Shown here: piece by piece, positions 9,523-18,933 of the stretch
Position numbering within the stretch: the first letter of the stretch is position 1
Layout of the letters: each line of letters opens with the position of its first letter
Origin: Pseudomonas sp. AL03
Lineage (GTDB): Bacteria; Pseudomonadota; Gammaproteobacteria; Pseudomonadales; Pseudomonadaceae
DNA: 64,000 bases
Assembly (NCBI RefSeq): GCF_029960815.1
Contig: NZ_JASBRE010000004.1
Location: 1 to 64,000, forward strand
Direction: 5' to 3'
Notes under the pieces: model-generated
Databases searched by the model: none
What the model was told of the DNA's origin: nothing
What the model saw: the letters and a program-made list of their open reading frames with translations, nothing else
Position numbers and translations under genes: made by a program

Positions 9523-10899
9523 ATGTCGGTACCCCCGCGTGCCGTTCAGCTTAACGAAGCGAACGCGTTCCTTAAGGAACATCCTGAGGTTCTGTACGTT
9601 GACCTTCTGATTGCGGATATGAATGGTGTGGTGCGCGGCAAGCGCATTGAACGCACCAGTCTCCACAAGGTTTACGAGAAAGGCATCAACCTGCCGGCCT
9701 CTCTATTTGCTCTGGATATCAATGGCTCGACGGTCGAAAGCACCGGTCTGGGCCTGGACATCGGCGATGCTGACCGAATCTGCTATCCGATCCCTGACAC
9801 CCTCTGCAATGAGCCTTGGCAGAAGCGCCCTACCGCGCAACTGTTGATGACCATGCACGAACTGGAAGGCCAGCCGTTCTTTGCCGACCCGCGAGAAGTG
9901 CTGGCCAATGTCGTGCGCAAGTTCGACGAGATGGGCCTGACCATTTGCGCCGCCTTCGAACTGGAGTTCTACCTGATCGACCAGGAGAACGTGAACGGTC
10001 GTCCGCAACCGCCACGCTCGCCAGTGTCCGGCAAACGCCCGCACTCGACACAGGTCTACCTGATCGACGACCTCGACGAATACGTCGACTGCCTCCAGGA
10101 CATTCTGGAAGGGGCGAAAGAGCAAGGCATCCCTGCCGACGCGATCGTCAAGGAAAGTGCCCCGGCGCAGTTCGAAGTGAACCTGCACCACGTGGCCGAC
10201 CCGATCAAGGCCTGCGACTACGCGGTTCTGCTCAAGCGTCTGATCAAAAACATCGCCTACGACCATGAGATGGATACCACCTTCATGGCCAAGCCTTACC
10301 CGGGCCAGGCGGGTAACGGTCTGCACGTCCACATCTCGATTCTTGATAAAGACGGCAAAAACATTTTTGCCAGTGAGGATCCCGAGCAGAACGCCGCACT
10401 GCGTCACGCGATCGGCGGTGTGCTCGAGACCCTACCGGCGCAGATGGCTTTCCTCTGCCCGAACGTCAACTCCTACCGTCGTTTCGGCGCACAGTTCTAC
10501 GTGCCGAATGCACCGTGCTGGGGTCTGGACAACCGTACTGTTGCGGTGCGCGTGCCGACCGGTTCCGCCGACGCGGTCCGTCTGGAACACCGCGTTGCCG
10601 GTGCCGATGCCAACCCGTACCTGCTGATGGCTTCGGTCCTGGCAGGCGTGCACCACGGTCTGACCAACAAGATCGAGCCAGGCGCACCCGTGGAAGGCAA
10701 CTCCTACGAGCAGAACGAGCAAAGCCTGCCGAACAACCTGCGCGATGCATTGCGCGAGCTGGACGACAGCGAAGTCATGGCCAAGTACATCGATCCGAAA
10801 TACATCGATATCTTCGTCGCGTGTAAAGAGAGCGAGCTGGAGGAGTTCGAACACTCCATCTCCGACCTCGAGTACAACTGGTACCTGCATACCGTTTAA
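9523..10899 (+). CDS. spuI: Glutamate-polyamine ligase (GlnA family)
   Basis: This 458-residue glutamine-synthetase-fold ligase is divergent from spuB. Conserved elements include CAAFELEFYLID, PGQAGNGLHVHIS, LDNRTVAVRVPTG and the C-terminal ELEEFEHSISDLEYNWYL typical of polyamine ligases. AAAGGTG precedes the ATG. In P. aeruginosa SpuI acts beside the spu operon as a second gamma-glutamylpolyamine synthetase; same role inferred here. With two ligases but no intact SpuA at this locus, the hydrolase step must be supplied elsewhere if the route runs. Confidence 0.92.
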   Translation: MSVPPRAVQLNEANAFLKEHPEVLYVDLLIADMNGVVRGKRIERTSLHKVYEKGINLPASLFALDINGSTVESTGLGLDIGDADRICYPIPDTLCNEPWQKRPTAQLLMTMHELEGQPFFADPREVLANVVRKFDEMGLTICAAFELEFYLIDQENVNGRPQPPRSPVSGKRPHSTQVYLIDDLDEYVDCLQDILEGAKEQGIPADAIVKESAPAQFEVNLHHVADPIKACDYAVLLKRLIKNIAYDHEMDTTFMAKPYPGQAGNGLHVHISILDKDGKNIFASEDPEQNAALRHAIGGVLETLPAQMAFLCPNVNSYRRFGAQFYVPNAPCWGLDNRTVAVRVPTGSADAVRLEHRVAGADANPYLLMASVLAGVHHGLTNKIEPGAPVEGNSYEQNEQSLPNNLRDALRELDDSEVMAKYIDPKYIDIFVACKESELEEFEHSISDLEYNWYLHTV

Positions 10900-10916
10900 G
10901 CGATTGCAGTAAAAAC

Positions 10917-10951
10917 AACGCCGCAGGCCTCACAGCTTGCGGCGTTTTTTT
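10917..10951 (+). terminator. Intrinsic terminator after spuI
   Basis: AACGCCGCA...TTGCGGCGTT followed by seven T lies 18 bp past the spuI stop, a canonical strong terminator. Confidence 0.9.
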
Positions 10952-11026
10952 ATGGTCAATCACCCAACCTTTATGGATCATCCCCAAGCTCTGCGTACAA
11001 TGCCCGCTGCCCAGCAGGAGACTTCG

Positions 11027-11662
11027 ATGACCCGACTCGCCACCCCACGCAAACCCCGCGCACGCAGCCAGGCCCGGATCGATTCGATACTCGACGCCGC
11101 CCGCACGCTGCTGGCTGCCGAGGGCGTGGCCAGCCTGTCGATCTACAGCGTCGCCGAACGCGCGGAGATCCCGCCCTCCTCCGTCTACCACTTCTTTGCC
11201 AGCGTCCCGGCGCTGCTCGAAGCCCTGACGGCTGACGTCCACGCGGCGTTCCGTGCCTGCCTGCAAGCGCCCATCGACCACGACGCCCTGAACGGCTGGC
11301 GCGATCTGTCGCGACTGGTGGAACAACGCATGCTCGACATCTACGACGAAGACGCCGCCGCCCGCCAACTGATCCTCGCGCAGCACGGACTGACCGAAGT
11401 CACCCAGGCCGACCGCCAGCACGACATCGAACTCGGTGACCTGATGCACAAGCTATTCGATCATCATTTCGAACTGCCGAAATTGCCGACCGACGTCGAT
11501 GTGTTTGCCCTCGCCATGGAACTCGGCGACCGCGTCTATGCGCGCTCGGTGCAACAACACGGACAGATCACCCCGCGCATGGCCGAAGAAGGCATGCGGG
11601 TATTCGACGCCTATCTGGGCCTGTATTTGCCGCCCTACCTGCCGAAGCGCCCCGCGCTCTGA
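11027..11662 (+). CDS. TetR/AcrR-family transcriptional regulator
   Basis: This 211-residue regulator has an N-terminal helix-turn-helix (ILDAARTLLAAEGVASLSIYSVAERAEIPPSSVYHFF split over residues 15-51) and a variable ligand domain. I chose ATG 11027 because CAGGAG lies six bases upstream; the longer frame from 10937 begins inside the spuI terminator. It follows spuI in the same direction and converges on ssuF. A TetR gene (aguR) is found near spuI in P. aeruginosa, but no agmatine genes are seen here, so its target is unknown. Confidence 0.85.
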   Translation: MTRLATPRKPRARSQARIDSILDAARTLLAAEGVASLSIYSVAERAEIPPSSVYHFFASVPALLEALTADVHAAFRACLQAPIDHDALNGWRDLSRLVEQRMLDIYDEDAAARQLILAQHGLTEVTQADRQHDIELGDLMHKLFDHHFELPKLPTDVDVFALAMELGDRVYARSVQQHGQITPRMAEEGMRVFDAYLGLYLPPYLPKRPAL

Positions 11663-11695
11663 TCGTTCCCACGCTTTGGTGGGAACAATCAGAGC
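11656..11695. repeat. Hairpin repeat GATCGTTCCCAC between convergent genes
   Basis: GCTCTGATCGTTCCCAC...GTGGGAACAATCAGAGC forms a 17-bp stem over the 3' ends of the TetR gene and ssuF. The same core occurs at 16592-16620 and 60226-60256, and in part near 52480, so it is a dispersed palindromic repeat. Here it is placed where a bidirectional terminator would be expected. Confidence 0.75.
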
Positions 11696-11705
11696 TCGCA
11701 CGCGC

Positions 11706-11921
11706 TTACAACTTGGCGATCGACACCTCGGTGGATTTCACAAACGCAATCACTTCGCTGCCGACCACCAGTTCCAGCTCTTTCACCGAGCGCGTGGTGA
11801 TCACCGAGGTGACGATGCCGGAAGCGGTCTGTACATCGATTTCCGACAGCACGTCACCGAGTACGATTTCCTTGATGGCGCCTTTGAACTGGTTGCGAAC
11901 GTTGATGGCTTTGATCGTCAT
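11706..11921 (-). CDS. ssuF: Molbindin, single TOBE domain
   Basis: This 71-residue protein starts MTIKAINVRNQFKGAIKEI. Its whole length matches a mono-TOBE molybdate-binding (Mop-like) domain, with the repeated beta-strand pattern ASGIVTSVITTRSVKEL. ATG 11921 was chosen because AGGAA lies upstream; the longer frame from 12125 antisense-overlaps nothing sensible and has no family match. It is the last gene of the ssu operon, 31 bp after ssuB, as in P. putida where ssuF is needed for sulfonate growth. The molybdate link to sulfonate use is unexplained by sequence. Confidence 0.88.
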   Translation of the reverse strand: MTIKAINVRNQFKGAIKEIVLGDVLSEIDVQTASGIVTSVITTRSVKELELVVGSEVIAFVKSTEVSIAKL

Positions 11922-11952
11922 GAGGTTGATTCCTGTCGTTGGATAAGGCTGG

Positions 11953-12759
11953 TTATTGAGCCCAACGCAATTGCGTGGGCAATGGTGAAACAGGTTCCGG
12001 CACCGGCGGTTCGCCGGGCAATGCCAGCACGCGATTGAGGACTTCGGTTTCCAGCGTCGCCAGCCGATGGGAGCCACGAACCCGAGGGCGCGGCAGTTCC
12101 ACGTGCAGGTCGAGACCGACTTCACCCTCCTCGATCAGGATCACCCGATCGGCAATCGCCACCGCTTCACTGACGTCGTGGGTGACCAGCAACACGGTGA
12201 AACCGTGCTTCTGCCAGAGCCGCTCGATCAACTGCTGCATTTCAATTCGGGTCAGCGCATCCAGCGCGCCCAGCGGTTCGTCCAGCAACAGCAAACGCGG
12301 TTGATGGATCAGCGCGCGGGCCAGGGCCACACGTTGCTTTTGCCCGCCGGACAAGGCGGCCGGCCATTCATTGGCGCGGTCTGCGAGACCTACCGATTCC
12401 AAGGCTTCCAACGCTTGTGGCCACCAGTTGCCCTTGAGCCCGAGGCCGACGTTGTCGATGACCTTTTTCCATGGCAGCAAACGCGCTTCCTGGAACATCA
12501 GTCGGGTGTCTTCCCGCGCCTCACTCAGCGGCGCGGAACCGGCCAGCAATTCACCGCCCGTGGGTTTGTCGAGGCCGGCGAGCAAGCGCAGCAAGGTACT
12601 TTTGCCGCAACCGCTACGACCGACCACGGCGACAAACTGGCCCGCCGGGATGTGCAGATCGATCTCACGCAGCACCTGCCGCGAGCCGAAGGTTTTTTGC
12701 AGTTTGCGCACTACCAGCGGAGTGCCGCGCAGCAGGCGTGGAGGTTGTTGAGCCGTCAT
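11953..12759 (-). CDS. ssuB: Aliphatic sulfonate ABC transporter ATPase
   Basis: This 268-residue ATPase has Walker A GRSGCGKS (47-54), signature LSGGQKQR from 136 and Walker B LLLLDE (156-161). It powers sulfonate import through SsuC. The start at 12759 overlaps the ssuC stop as ATGA; the longer frame to 12807 runs into ssuC and is not preferred. The compact sequence with short C-terminal tail fits the nitrate/sulfonate/taurine subfamily. Confidence 0.94.
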   Translation of the reverse strand: MTAQQPPRLLRGTPLVVRKLQKTFGSRQVLREIDLHIPAGQFVAVVGRSGCGKSTLLRLLAGLDKPTGGELLAGSAPLSEAREDTRLMFQEARLLPWKKVIDNVGLGLKGNWWPQALEALESVGLADRANEWPAALSGGQKQRVALARALIHQPRLLLLDEPLGALDALTRIEMQQLIERLWQKHGFTVLLVTHDVSEAVAIADRVILIEEGEVGLDLHVELPRPRVRGSHRLATLETEVLNRVLALPGEPPVPEPVSPLPTQLRWAQ

Positions 12760-13538
12760 GCCGCACCTCCCTTGGTCACCTGATAGGCCGGGTGCCAGCG
12801 CAACCACACGCGTTCAAGTCCACAGGCCGCGAGATCGGCGAGTTTGCCGAGCACGGCGTACAAGAGAATCGCCAGCACCACCACGTCGGTCTGCAAGAAC
12901 TCCCGGGCATTCATCGCCAGGTAGCCAATGCCGGAGCTCGCAGAAATGGTTTCCGCCACGATCAGGGTCAACCACATGAAACCGAGGGCGAAGCGCACAC
13001 CGACCAGAATCGAAGGCAGCGCGCCCGGCAGGACCACCTGACGGAACAGGCTGAAACCGGACAAGCCATAACTGCGGGACATTTCCACCAGCGCCGGATC
13101 GACGTTGCGGATGCCGTGATAGGTATTGAGATAGATCGGGAACAACGTGCCCAATGCCACCAGGAAAATCTTCGCCGACTCATCGATGCCGAACCACAGA
13201 ATCACCAACGGAATCAGCGCCAGGTGCGGCACGTTACGGATCATCTGCACCGAACTGTCGAGCAGGCGCTCGCCCCATTTCGACAAGCCGGTGATGAAGC
13301 CCAGCGTCAGACCGATGCTGCCGCCGATGGCAAAGCCCAGCGCTGCGCGCCAACCGCTGATCGCCAGGTGCGTCCAGATTTCACCGCTGCGCACCAGGCT
13401 GACGCCGGCTTCGATGACCGTAATCGGCGCCGGCAGAATCCGTGTCGACAACCAGCCCGCCGACACCGACAACTGCCACACCGCCAGCAGCAACACTGGC
13501 AACGCCCAAGGCGCGAAACTGTGGATGATTTTCTTCAT
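12756..13538 (-). CDS. ssuC: Aliphatic sulfonate ABC transporter permease
   Basis: This 260-residue inner-membrane protein has about six hydrophobic segments and an EAA-type loop ([25 protein letters not shown]) near residues 130-155. It forms the homodimeric channel for sulfonate uptake. It overlaps ssuB by 4 bp and follows ssuD by 8 bp, with its ribosome site inside the ssuD end. Confidence 0.94.
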   Translation of the reverse strand: MKKIIHSFAPWALPVLLLAVWQLSVSAGWLSTRILPAPITVIEAGVSLVRSGEIWTHLAISGWRAALGFAIGGSIGLTLGFITGLSKWGERLLDSSVQMIRNVPHLALIPLVILWFGIDESAKIFLVALGTLFPIYLNTYHGIRNVDPALVEMSRSYGLSGFSLFRQVVLPGALPSILVGVRFALGFMWLTLIVAETISASSGIGYLAMNAREFLQTDVVVLAILLYAVLGKLADLAACGLERVWLRWHPAYQVTKGGAA

Positions 13539-13546
13539 AGCGCGCC

Positions 13547-14695
13547 TCAGCTCTGCGACGCGGCTTTGGGGAGGATGTCGTTGGCAACCATCTCACCAAA
13601 CGGGCTGACGTAAGCGGCGCCATTTGGCAGCTCTGGACGCTCGATGTCCAGGTGCGGGAACAGCAACTCAGCAACGCGGTAAGACTCTTCCAGGTGTGGA
13701 TAACCGGAGAAGATGAACGTGTCGATGCCCAAGTCCGCGTACTCCTTCACGCGGGCGGCCACGGTTGGACCGTCGCCCACCAGCGCCGTGCCAGCACCGC
13801 CGCGCACCAGGCCGACACCGGCCCACAGGTTGGGGCTGACTTCCAGATTGTCGCGGCTGCCACCGTGTAATGCGGCCATGCGTTGCTGACCGACCGAGTC
13901 GAAGCGCGCCAAAGAGGCCTGGGCACGCGCGATGGTTTCGTCATCCAGATGAGAGATCAGCCGATCCGCCGCTTGCCAGGCTTCGGCATTGGTTTCGCGA
14001 ACGATCACGTGCAAACGAATGCCGAAGCGCACCGTGCGACCGAGCTTCGCGGCTTTGGCGCGCACTTGTTCAATTTTCTCGGCAACGGCTGCGGGTGGTT
14101 CGCCCCAGGTCAGGACCATCTCGACCTGCTCTGCCGCGAGGTCTTGCGCCGCGTCCGAAGAACCACCGAAATACAGTGGCGGGCGCGGTTGCTGGATCGG
14201 CGGGTAGAGCAACTTCGCCCCCTTCACGCTGATGTGCTGACCGTCGTAATCGACGGTTTCGCCTTCCAGCACGCGGCGCCAGATGCGGGTGAATTCCACC
14301 GAGGCTTGATAGCGTTCTTCGTGACTCAGGAACAAACCGTCGCCGGCCAATTCTTCCGGATCACCACCGGTGACCAAATTGAACAACGCACGACCGCCGG
14401 ACAGGCGATCCAGCGTCGCGGCCTGACGCGCTGCCACCGTCGGGGAAATGATCCCGGGGCGCAGCGCGACGAGGAATTTCAAACGCTGGGTCACCGGGAT
14501 CAGCGACGCCGCTACCAGCCACGAGTCTTCGCACGAGCGACCGGTAGGAATCAGCACCCCGCCGAAGCCCAGGCGATCCGCCGCTTGCGCGACTTGTTGC
14601 AGATAACCGTGGTCGACGGCGCGAGCGCCTTCGGCGGTGCCAAGGTAATGACCGTCGCCGTGGGTAGGCAGGAACCAGAAGATATTGAGGCTCAT
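13547..14695 (-). CDS. ssuD: FMNH2-dependent alkanesulfonate monooxygenase
   Basis: This 382-residue luciferase-family enzyme cleaves alkanesulfonates to aldehyde and sulfite using reduced FMN from SsuE. The N-terminus ([19 protein letters not shown]), FLVALRPG and [15 protein letters not shown] segments and full length match the SsuD type. AAGGAG precedes the ATG. It sits between the binding protein ssuA and the permease ssuC. Confidence 0.95.
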   Translation of the reverse strand: MSLNIFWFLPTHGDGHYLGTAEGARAVDHGYLQQVAQAADRLGFGGVLIPTGRSCEDSWLVAASLIPVTQRLKFLVALRPGIISPTVAARQAATLDRLSGGRALFNLVTGGDPEELAGDGLFLSHEERYQASVEFTRIWRRVLEGETVDYDGQHISVKGAKLLYPPIQQPRPPLYFGGSSDAAQDLAAEQVEMVLTWGEPPAAVAEKIEQVRAKAAKLGRTVRFGIRLHVIVRETNAEAWQAADRLISHLDDETIARAQASLARFDSVGQQRMAALHGGSRDNLEVSPNLWAGVGLVRGGAGTALVGDGPTVAARVKEYADLGIDTFIFSGYPHLEESYRVAELLFPHLDIERPELPNGAAYVSPFGEMVANDILPKAASQS

Positions 14696-14720
14696 GGAGT
14701 GGTCTCCTTAGGGAATCGAA

Positions 14721-15701
14721 TTATTGAGCTTTGGCAACGGCCGCCGGTGGCGTCCAGATCACGTCTTTGATACTCAGGGGCTTTGGAATCAGCTTGAGCT
14801 GGTAGAAGCTGTCGGCGATTTTCTGTTGCGCGGCGACCACTTCAGGCGTGAGGAACAGTGCGCCGTAGCCCTGGCGTTTCATCGACGTCAGGGTGATGTC
14901 CGCCGGCAGGCCGATAAGTGGCGAGACCTGTTTGGTCACGTCTTCGGGGTTGGCTTTGGTCCATTCGCCGACCGCGCGCACTTCTTCCACGAGGGTCTTG
15001 ATCACCTCAGGATTTTTCTGCGCATAAGGCTTGGTCGCGAGATAGAACTGATGGTTGTCGACGATGCCTAGGCCATCACGCAAGGTGCGTGCTTGCAGTT
15101 GCTGTTCGGCGGCAGCCTGGTACGGGTCCCAGATCACCCAGGCATCGACGCTGCCACGCTCGAACGCGGTGCGGGCATCGGCCGGCGGCAGGAATACGGT
15201 CTGGATGTCGGTGTATTTGAGGCCGGCGTCTTCCAGTGCGCGGACCAGCAAGTAGTGAACGTTGGAGCCTTTGTTCAGGACGACTTTCTTGCCCTTGAGG
15301 TCCTGCACCGATTTGATCGGCGAGTCCTTCGGCACCAGGATCGCTTCGCTGTGAGGCGCAGGCGGTTCGTAGGCGACGTAGAGCAGATCGGCGCCGGCGG
15401 CTTGAGCGAATACGGGTGGCGTTTCACCGGTAACGCCAAAGTCGATGGAGCCGACGTTGAGGCCTTCGAGCAGTTGCGGGCCGCCGGGGAATTCAGTCCA
15501 TTGCACGTCCACGCCTCGGGCGGCGAGGCGTTTTTCCAAAGTGCCTTTGGCTTTGAGCAGCACCAAGGTGCCGTACTTTTGATAACCGATCCGAAGCACG
15601 CCTTCCTGGGTAGAACGTGCTTGAGCTTGAGTAATGGCGCCGAAGGTTACAGCCGCAGCAAACAGAGCGACCAGACCACGACGCAAAATGACAGTGCGCA
15701 T
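14721..15701 (-). CDS. ssuA: Aliphatic sulfonate-binding periplasmic protein
   Basis: This 326-residue solute-binding protein has a basic-hydrophobic signal peptide ending near TQAQARS. The mature part includes LRIGYQKYGTLVLLKAKG and AWVIWDPYQAAAE, hallmarks of the SsuA/NrtA group. ATG 15701 was chosen because a strong AAGGAG precedes it. It follows ssuE by about 100 bp. Together with SsuBC it imports organosulfonates when sulfate is scarce. Confidence 0.93.
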   Translation of the reverse strand: MRTVILRRGLVALFAAAVTFGAITQAQARSTQEGVLRIGYQKYGTLVLLKAKGTLEKRLAARGVDVQWTEFPGGPQLLEGLNVGSIDFGVTGETPPVFAQAAGADLLYVAYEPPAPHSEAILVPKDSPIKSVQDLKGKKVVLNKGSNVHYLLVRALEDAGLKYTDIQTVFLPPADARTAFERGSVDAWVIWDPYQAAAEQQLQARTLRDGLGIVDNHQFYLATKPYAQKNPEVIKTLVEEVRAVGEWTKANPEDVTKQVSPLIGLPADITLTSMKRQGYGALFLTPEVVAAQQKIADSFYQLKLIPKPLSIKDVIWTPPAAVAKAQ

Positions 15702-15802
15702 GGCGCTCTCCTTTTTGCAGTTGGGTTTTGGCTGCACCTGCTTGCCCGTTAGCGGGCGAGTAAGGCCAGTACATCAATTTCAGGTGTGGCTTAAGTGCTG
15801 GC

Positions 15803-16396
15803 TTAAATGCTCCAGCGAGCACTCAACAAACGTTCATTCAACAGGTTCGGATCGATCGGCTTGGGCCGTCGGGCCATGGCGCTGAAAAACAGCTCCAGCG
15901 ATTCATTCAGTCGTTGTTCCAGCTCGGGTACCAACTGCGCCTGGGCGCTGCCTTCGCCGTAAGCGATCTGGCTGTCCACGGCGAAAATCCCGTGGAGCAT
16001 TTCCTGGGCTTTCAACGCCGACAGCACCGGCTTGAGCGCGTAATCCACCGCCAGCATGTGGGCGATGCTGCCACCGGTGGCCATTGGCAAAACCACCTTG
16101 TGGGCCAGGGCGCGCTCGGGCAGCAGGTCCAGCACGGTTTTCAATGCGCCGGAGAACGACGCCTTGTACACCGGTGTAGCGATCAGCAGGCCATCGGCGT
16201 TTTCAATTTGCTGCAGCAGGTCGATGACCTTCGGGCTGTCGAAGCGTGCATGCAGCAAGTCTTCAGCCGGGAAGTCCCGCACCTGGTAACTCACCACTTC
16301 CACACCTTGCGCTTGCAACCAGCGTTGGGAGCGCTCCAGCAGCACCCCGGAACGGGAGCGTTGGCTGGGACTGCCACCGAGTGAGACGACCAGCAT
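15803..16396 (-). CDS. ssuE: NAD(P)H-dependent FMN reductase
   Basis: This 197-residue flavodoxin-fold reductase supplies FMNH2 to SsuD. The FMN-binding loop [10 protein letters not shown] (residues 8-17) and [21 protein letters not shown] are family hallmarks. AAGGAA precedes the ATG by ten bases. It is the first gene of ssuEADCBF, and its 235-bp AT-rich upstream region is the likely sulfur-controlled promoter. Confidence 0.93.
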   Translation of the reverse strand: MLVVSLGGSPSQRSRSGVLLERSQRWLQAQGVEVVSYQVRDFPAEDLLHARFDSPKVIDLLQQIENADGLLIATPVYKASFSGALKTVLDLLPERALAHKVVLPMATGGSIAHMLAVDYALKPVLSALKAQEMLHGIFAVDSQIAYGEGSAQAQLVPELEQRLNESLELFFSAMARRPKPIDPNLLNERLLSARWSI

Positions 16397-16476
16397 TCAG
16401 GCGATTCCTTGAACGGTGTTTGGCGATTCGCGGCTTGCGATCTCGCTGTGATGGAGTGACCTTAACAGGTGATTGT

Positions 16477-16512
16477 TATATCCATAAATCATATTTATTC
16501 ATTTGGTTATTC
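16477..16512 (-). promoter_or_regulatory. AT-rich candidate control region upstream of ssuE
   Basis: On the minus strand two GAATAA copies are spaced 6 bp apart (16495-16512), followed toward ssuE by TTATGGATATA. The same TTATGG-(A)ATATA and GAATAA/TTATTC motifs recur in the lsfA upstream region and beside the broken tauA. A LysR-type sulfur regulator such as CysB is the obvious candidate; binding is inference. Confidence 0.3.
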
Positions 16513-16544
16513 TTTACTGATCTATACGGAATATCTTTCCCAGG

Positions 16545-16571
16545 CAAAAAAATAGGCCGTAAAAACGGCCT
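16545..16571 (-). terminator. Intrinsic terminator after lsfA
   Basis: On the minus strand AGGCCGT-TTTT-ACGGCCT is followed by ATTTTTTT. It lies 60 bp past the lsfA stop and separates lsfA from the ssu operon. Confidence 0.85.
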
Positions 16572-16591
16572 GAAATCCCCTGCTTTGTGGT

Positions 16592-16620
16592 GATCGTTCC
16601 CACGCAGAGCGTGGGAACGA
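16592..16620. repeat. Palindromic repeat GATCGTTCCCACGC
   Basis: GATCGTTCCCACGC-A-G-A-GCGTGGGAACGA is a near-perfect palindrome directly after lsfA. It is a member of the family seen at 11656-11695 and 60226-60256. Confidence 0.75.
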
Positions 16621-16632
16621 GAGTTAGCTGAG

Positions 16633-17271
16633 TTACCTGTTCGGCTGTGGCGTCAGACGCAGGTACGGCTTCACCGCGCGATAGCCCTTGGGAAAACGTT
16701 TCTGGATTTCGTCTTCATCCTTGAGCGAAGGCACGATCACCACTTCATCACCGTCCTGCCAGTTGGCCGGCGTGGCCACCTTGTAGTTGTCGGTGAGTTG
16801 CAGCGAGTCGATCACCCGCAGAATTTCATGGAAGTTACGGCCGGTGCTCGCCGGGTAGGTGATGGTCAGCCGAACCTTTTTGTTCGGGTCGATCACGAAC
16901 AGCGAGCGCACGGTCAGGGTGTCGTTGGCGTTCGGGTGGATCAGGTCGTAAAGGTCCGACACCTTGCGGTCGGCGTCGGCGAGGATCGGGAAATTGACGA
17001 GGGTGTTCTGGGTTTCGTTGATGTCCTCGATCCACCTGTGGTGCGAGTCCACCGGGTCCACGGAAAGAGCAATGGCTTTCACACCGCGCTGGGCAAATTC
17101 GTCCTTGAGCTTGGCAGTGAAGCCCAACTCGGTGGTGCACACCGGGGTAAAGTCCGCCGGGTGGGAAAACAGCACGCCCCAGCTATCGCCCAGCCATTCG
17201 TGGAAACGGAGAGTACCGGCGCTGGAATCCTGTTCGAAGTCGGGGGCGATATCGCCCAGTCTGAGGCTCAT
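16633..17271 (-). CDS. lsfA: 1-Cys peroxiredoxin
   Basis: This 212-residue peroxiredoxin of the Prx6 type reduces peroxides. The peroxidatic Cys45 lies in HPADFTPVCTTELG, and the long C-terminal arm (KRFPKGYRAVKPYLRLTPQP) is typical of 1-Cys enzymes. No second conserved cysteine is seen. CAGGAG precedes the ATG. LsfA is induced by sulfate starvation in Pseudomonas, and its place just upstream of ssuE fits that role. Confidence 0.93.
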   Translation of the reverse strand: MSLRLGDIAPDFEQDSSAGTLRFHEWLGDSWGVLFSHPADFTPVCTTELGFTAKLKDEFAQRGVKAIALSVDPVDSHHRWIEDINETQNTLVNFPILADADRKVSDLYDLIHPNANDTLTVRSLFVIDPNKKVRLTITYPASTGRNFHEILRVIDSLQLTDNYKVATPANWQDGDEVVIVPSLKDEDEIQKRFPKGYRAVKPYLRLTPQPNR

Positions 17272-17320
17272 GGTGCTGCTCCTGGTGAGTGCTTGTTGAG
17301 GTCAACTGTGCCTGCATTTC

Positions 17321-17340
17321 TTATTCATTAAAAAGAATAA
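17321..17340. promoter_or_regulatory. Inverted TTATTC/GAATAA upstream of lsfA
   Basis: TTATTC and GAATAA form an inverted pair within a very AT-rich stretch 50-70 bp before lsfA. The same hexamers occur upstream of ssuE, suggesting a common regulator site; this is inference. Nothing else is seen in the 294-bp gap between lsfA and oprD except the terminator. Confidence 0.3.
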
Positions 17341-17505
17341 ATATCGATTTGTTTAGATCGTAAATGAATATTAAAAATGTGTTCATTGGTCCTTGGCGAC
17401 GATCAGGACGACCATCGCCCACAAGGTTCGAGAAGGCCTTGAGTTACTGCACAAAGAGGGGAATTTCGAGGAGGGTTTACGGGGGTGAGCCTGACTTGAA
17501 AACGC

Positions 17506-17545
17506 AAAAGCCCCGCCCGGCGTGATGCCGGGCGGGGCTTTTTTT
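17506..17545. terminator. Strong GC-rich terminator after oprD
   Basis: AAAAGCCCCGCCCGGC...GCCGGGCGGGGCTTTTTTT is a near-perfect 16-bp stem flanked by A and T runs, 20 bp past the oprD stop. It can act in both directions. Confidence 0.92.
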
Positions 17546-17565
17546 CAGCGGTTACGCGAGCGCTA

Positions 17566-18933
17566 TTACAACAGCGGGATCGAGTAGCTGACGATCAGGC
17601 GGTTTTCGTCCTGATCACGCACGCCCACCATGTCGGTGCGCCACATAGCGTTTCTCCAAGCAATGCCAAGGTTTTTCAGCGGGCCTTCCTGAATGACGTA
17701 AGCAACAGAGATGTCACGTTCCCACTCGGATTGACCGGTAGTCTTGGCGCGAGCAGCCGTGTTGGCCACGGTATCGATGTCGCTACCCTTCAGGTAGACA
17801 ACACCGGCGGTCAAACCAGGAACGCCCACCTTGGCGAAGTCGTAAGCGTAACGAGCTTGCCAGGTACGCTCGCCGGCACGGGCGAATTTCTGGATCTGCA
17901 TGTCGGTAGTCAGATAAGCCGACGAACCGTCACCCTGATTCAGCCAAGGGAAGTCGCTGCTGCCGTTGCTGACCTGATAGCCGCCTCCGAAGGTGTGACC
18001 GGCAACCGAGTACAGGAACAAGCCGCTATACAGGTTGTTGTCGACCTTGCCACGACCGGCGCGGAAACCGTCGTAATTACCCGATGTGTAGTAAGCGGTA
18101 TCGTGACCGTTGGCACCGTCATCGGAGCTGTTGAAGTAACGCAGGTCAGACTTCAAAACGCCCGGACCGATCGACCAGTTATGGGTCAGACCGAGGAAGT
18201 GTTGTTTGTAGAAATCTTCCAGGTTGCCGTAGTAGTACTGGGCAGTCAGGTCTTTGGTGATTTTGTAGTCACCGCCACCGTAATAGAATTTGTTGCTGTC
18301 GCGACCAGCCGCAGTGCGACCGTTGGCACCAGCGATCGACAACTCTTCGTTGTTGCTGGAGTTACGGCCCTTGGCGTGCTCGATCTGACCACCGACCAGT
18401 GTAAGGTCCTTGATCTCGCCCGAAGTGATCTGACCGCCCTGGAAGGTTTGTGGCAGCAGACGACCGTCGTTGGTCACGATCACCGGCAGTTTTGGCTGCA
18501 AGGTACCCAGCTTCAGTTCAGTCTGGGAGATCTTGGCTTTGGCAGTCAGGCCCAGGCTGGAGAAATTATCAACCGCTTCGCCGTTGGACTTGCTCGGGAA
18601 CACAGTGCCGCCATAAGCGTTACCAGGGGTGCCATTAGCGTTAACGTTGCCATTAGTGCCGCCGCCCGAATCCAGACGTACACCCAGCAGGCCGATAGCA
18701 TCAATACCGAAGCCAACGGTGCCTTGGGTGTAACCGGAGATGAAACGCAGATCGAAGCCTTGGCCCCATTCTTCGTTTCTACTTGGATCGGCAGCACCGC
18801 TACGGTTATCGGTGTTGATGTAGAAGTTACGCAGCCCCAATGTAGCCTTGCTGTCTTCGATGAAACCGGCGGCGCCTGCCTGCTGCGCCAAAACCCCTAC
18901 GGCCACAGCCAGGGCCAAGGTGGACTTGTTCAT
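17566..18933 (-). CDS. OprD-family outer-membrane porin
   Basis: This 455-residue porin precursor has a signal peptide (MNKSTLALAVAVGVLAQQAGAAG), the OprD-family start FIEDSKATLGLRNFYINTD, a conserved KLPVIVTNDGRLLPQTFQG segment and a terminal beta strand ending in SYSIPLL. OprD-family porins are 18-stranded channels for small solutes such as amino acids or organic acids. The substrate here is unknown. It lies between sulfur-scavenging genes and the broken tauA, so a sulfonate-related role is possible but unproven. AGGAG precedes the ATG. Confidence 0.93.
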   Translation of the reverse strand: MNKSTLALAVAVGVLAQQAGAAGFIEDSKATLGLRNFYINTDNRSGAADPSRNEEWGQGFDLRFISGYTQGTVGFGIDAIGLLGVRLDSGGGTNGNVNANGTPGNAYGGTVFPSKSNGEAVDNFSSLGLTAKAKISQTELKLGTLQPKLPVIVTNDGRLLPQTFQGGQITSGEIKDLTLVGGQIEHAKGRNSSNNEELSIAGANGRTAAGRDSNKFYYGGGDYKITKDLTAQYYYGNLEDFYKQHFLGLTHNWSIGPGVLKSDLRYFNSSDDGANGHDTAYYTSGNYDGFRAGRGKVDNNLYSGLFLYSVAGHTFGGGYQVSNGSSDFPWLNQGDGSSAYLTTDMQIQKFARAGERTWQARYAYDFAKVGVPGLTAGVVYLKGSDIDTVANTAARAKTTGQSEWERDISVAYVIQEGPLKNLGIAWRNAMWRTDMVGVRDQDENRLIVSYSIPLL

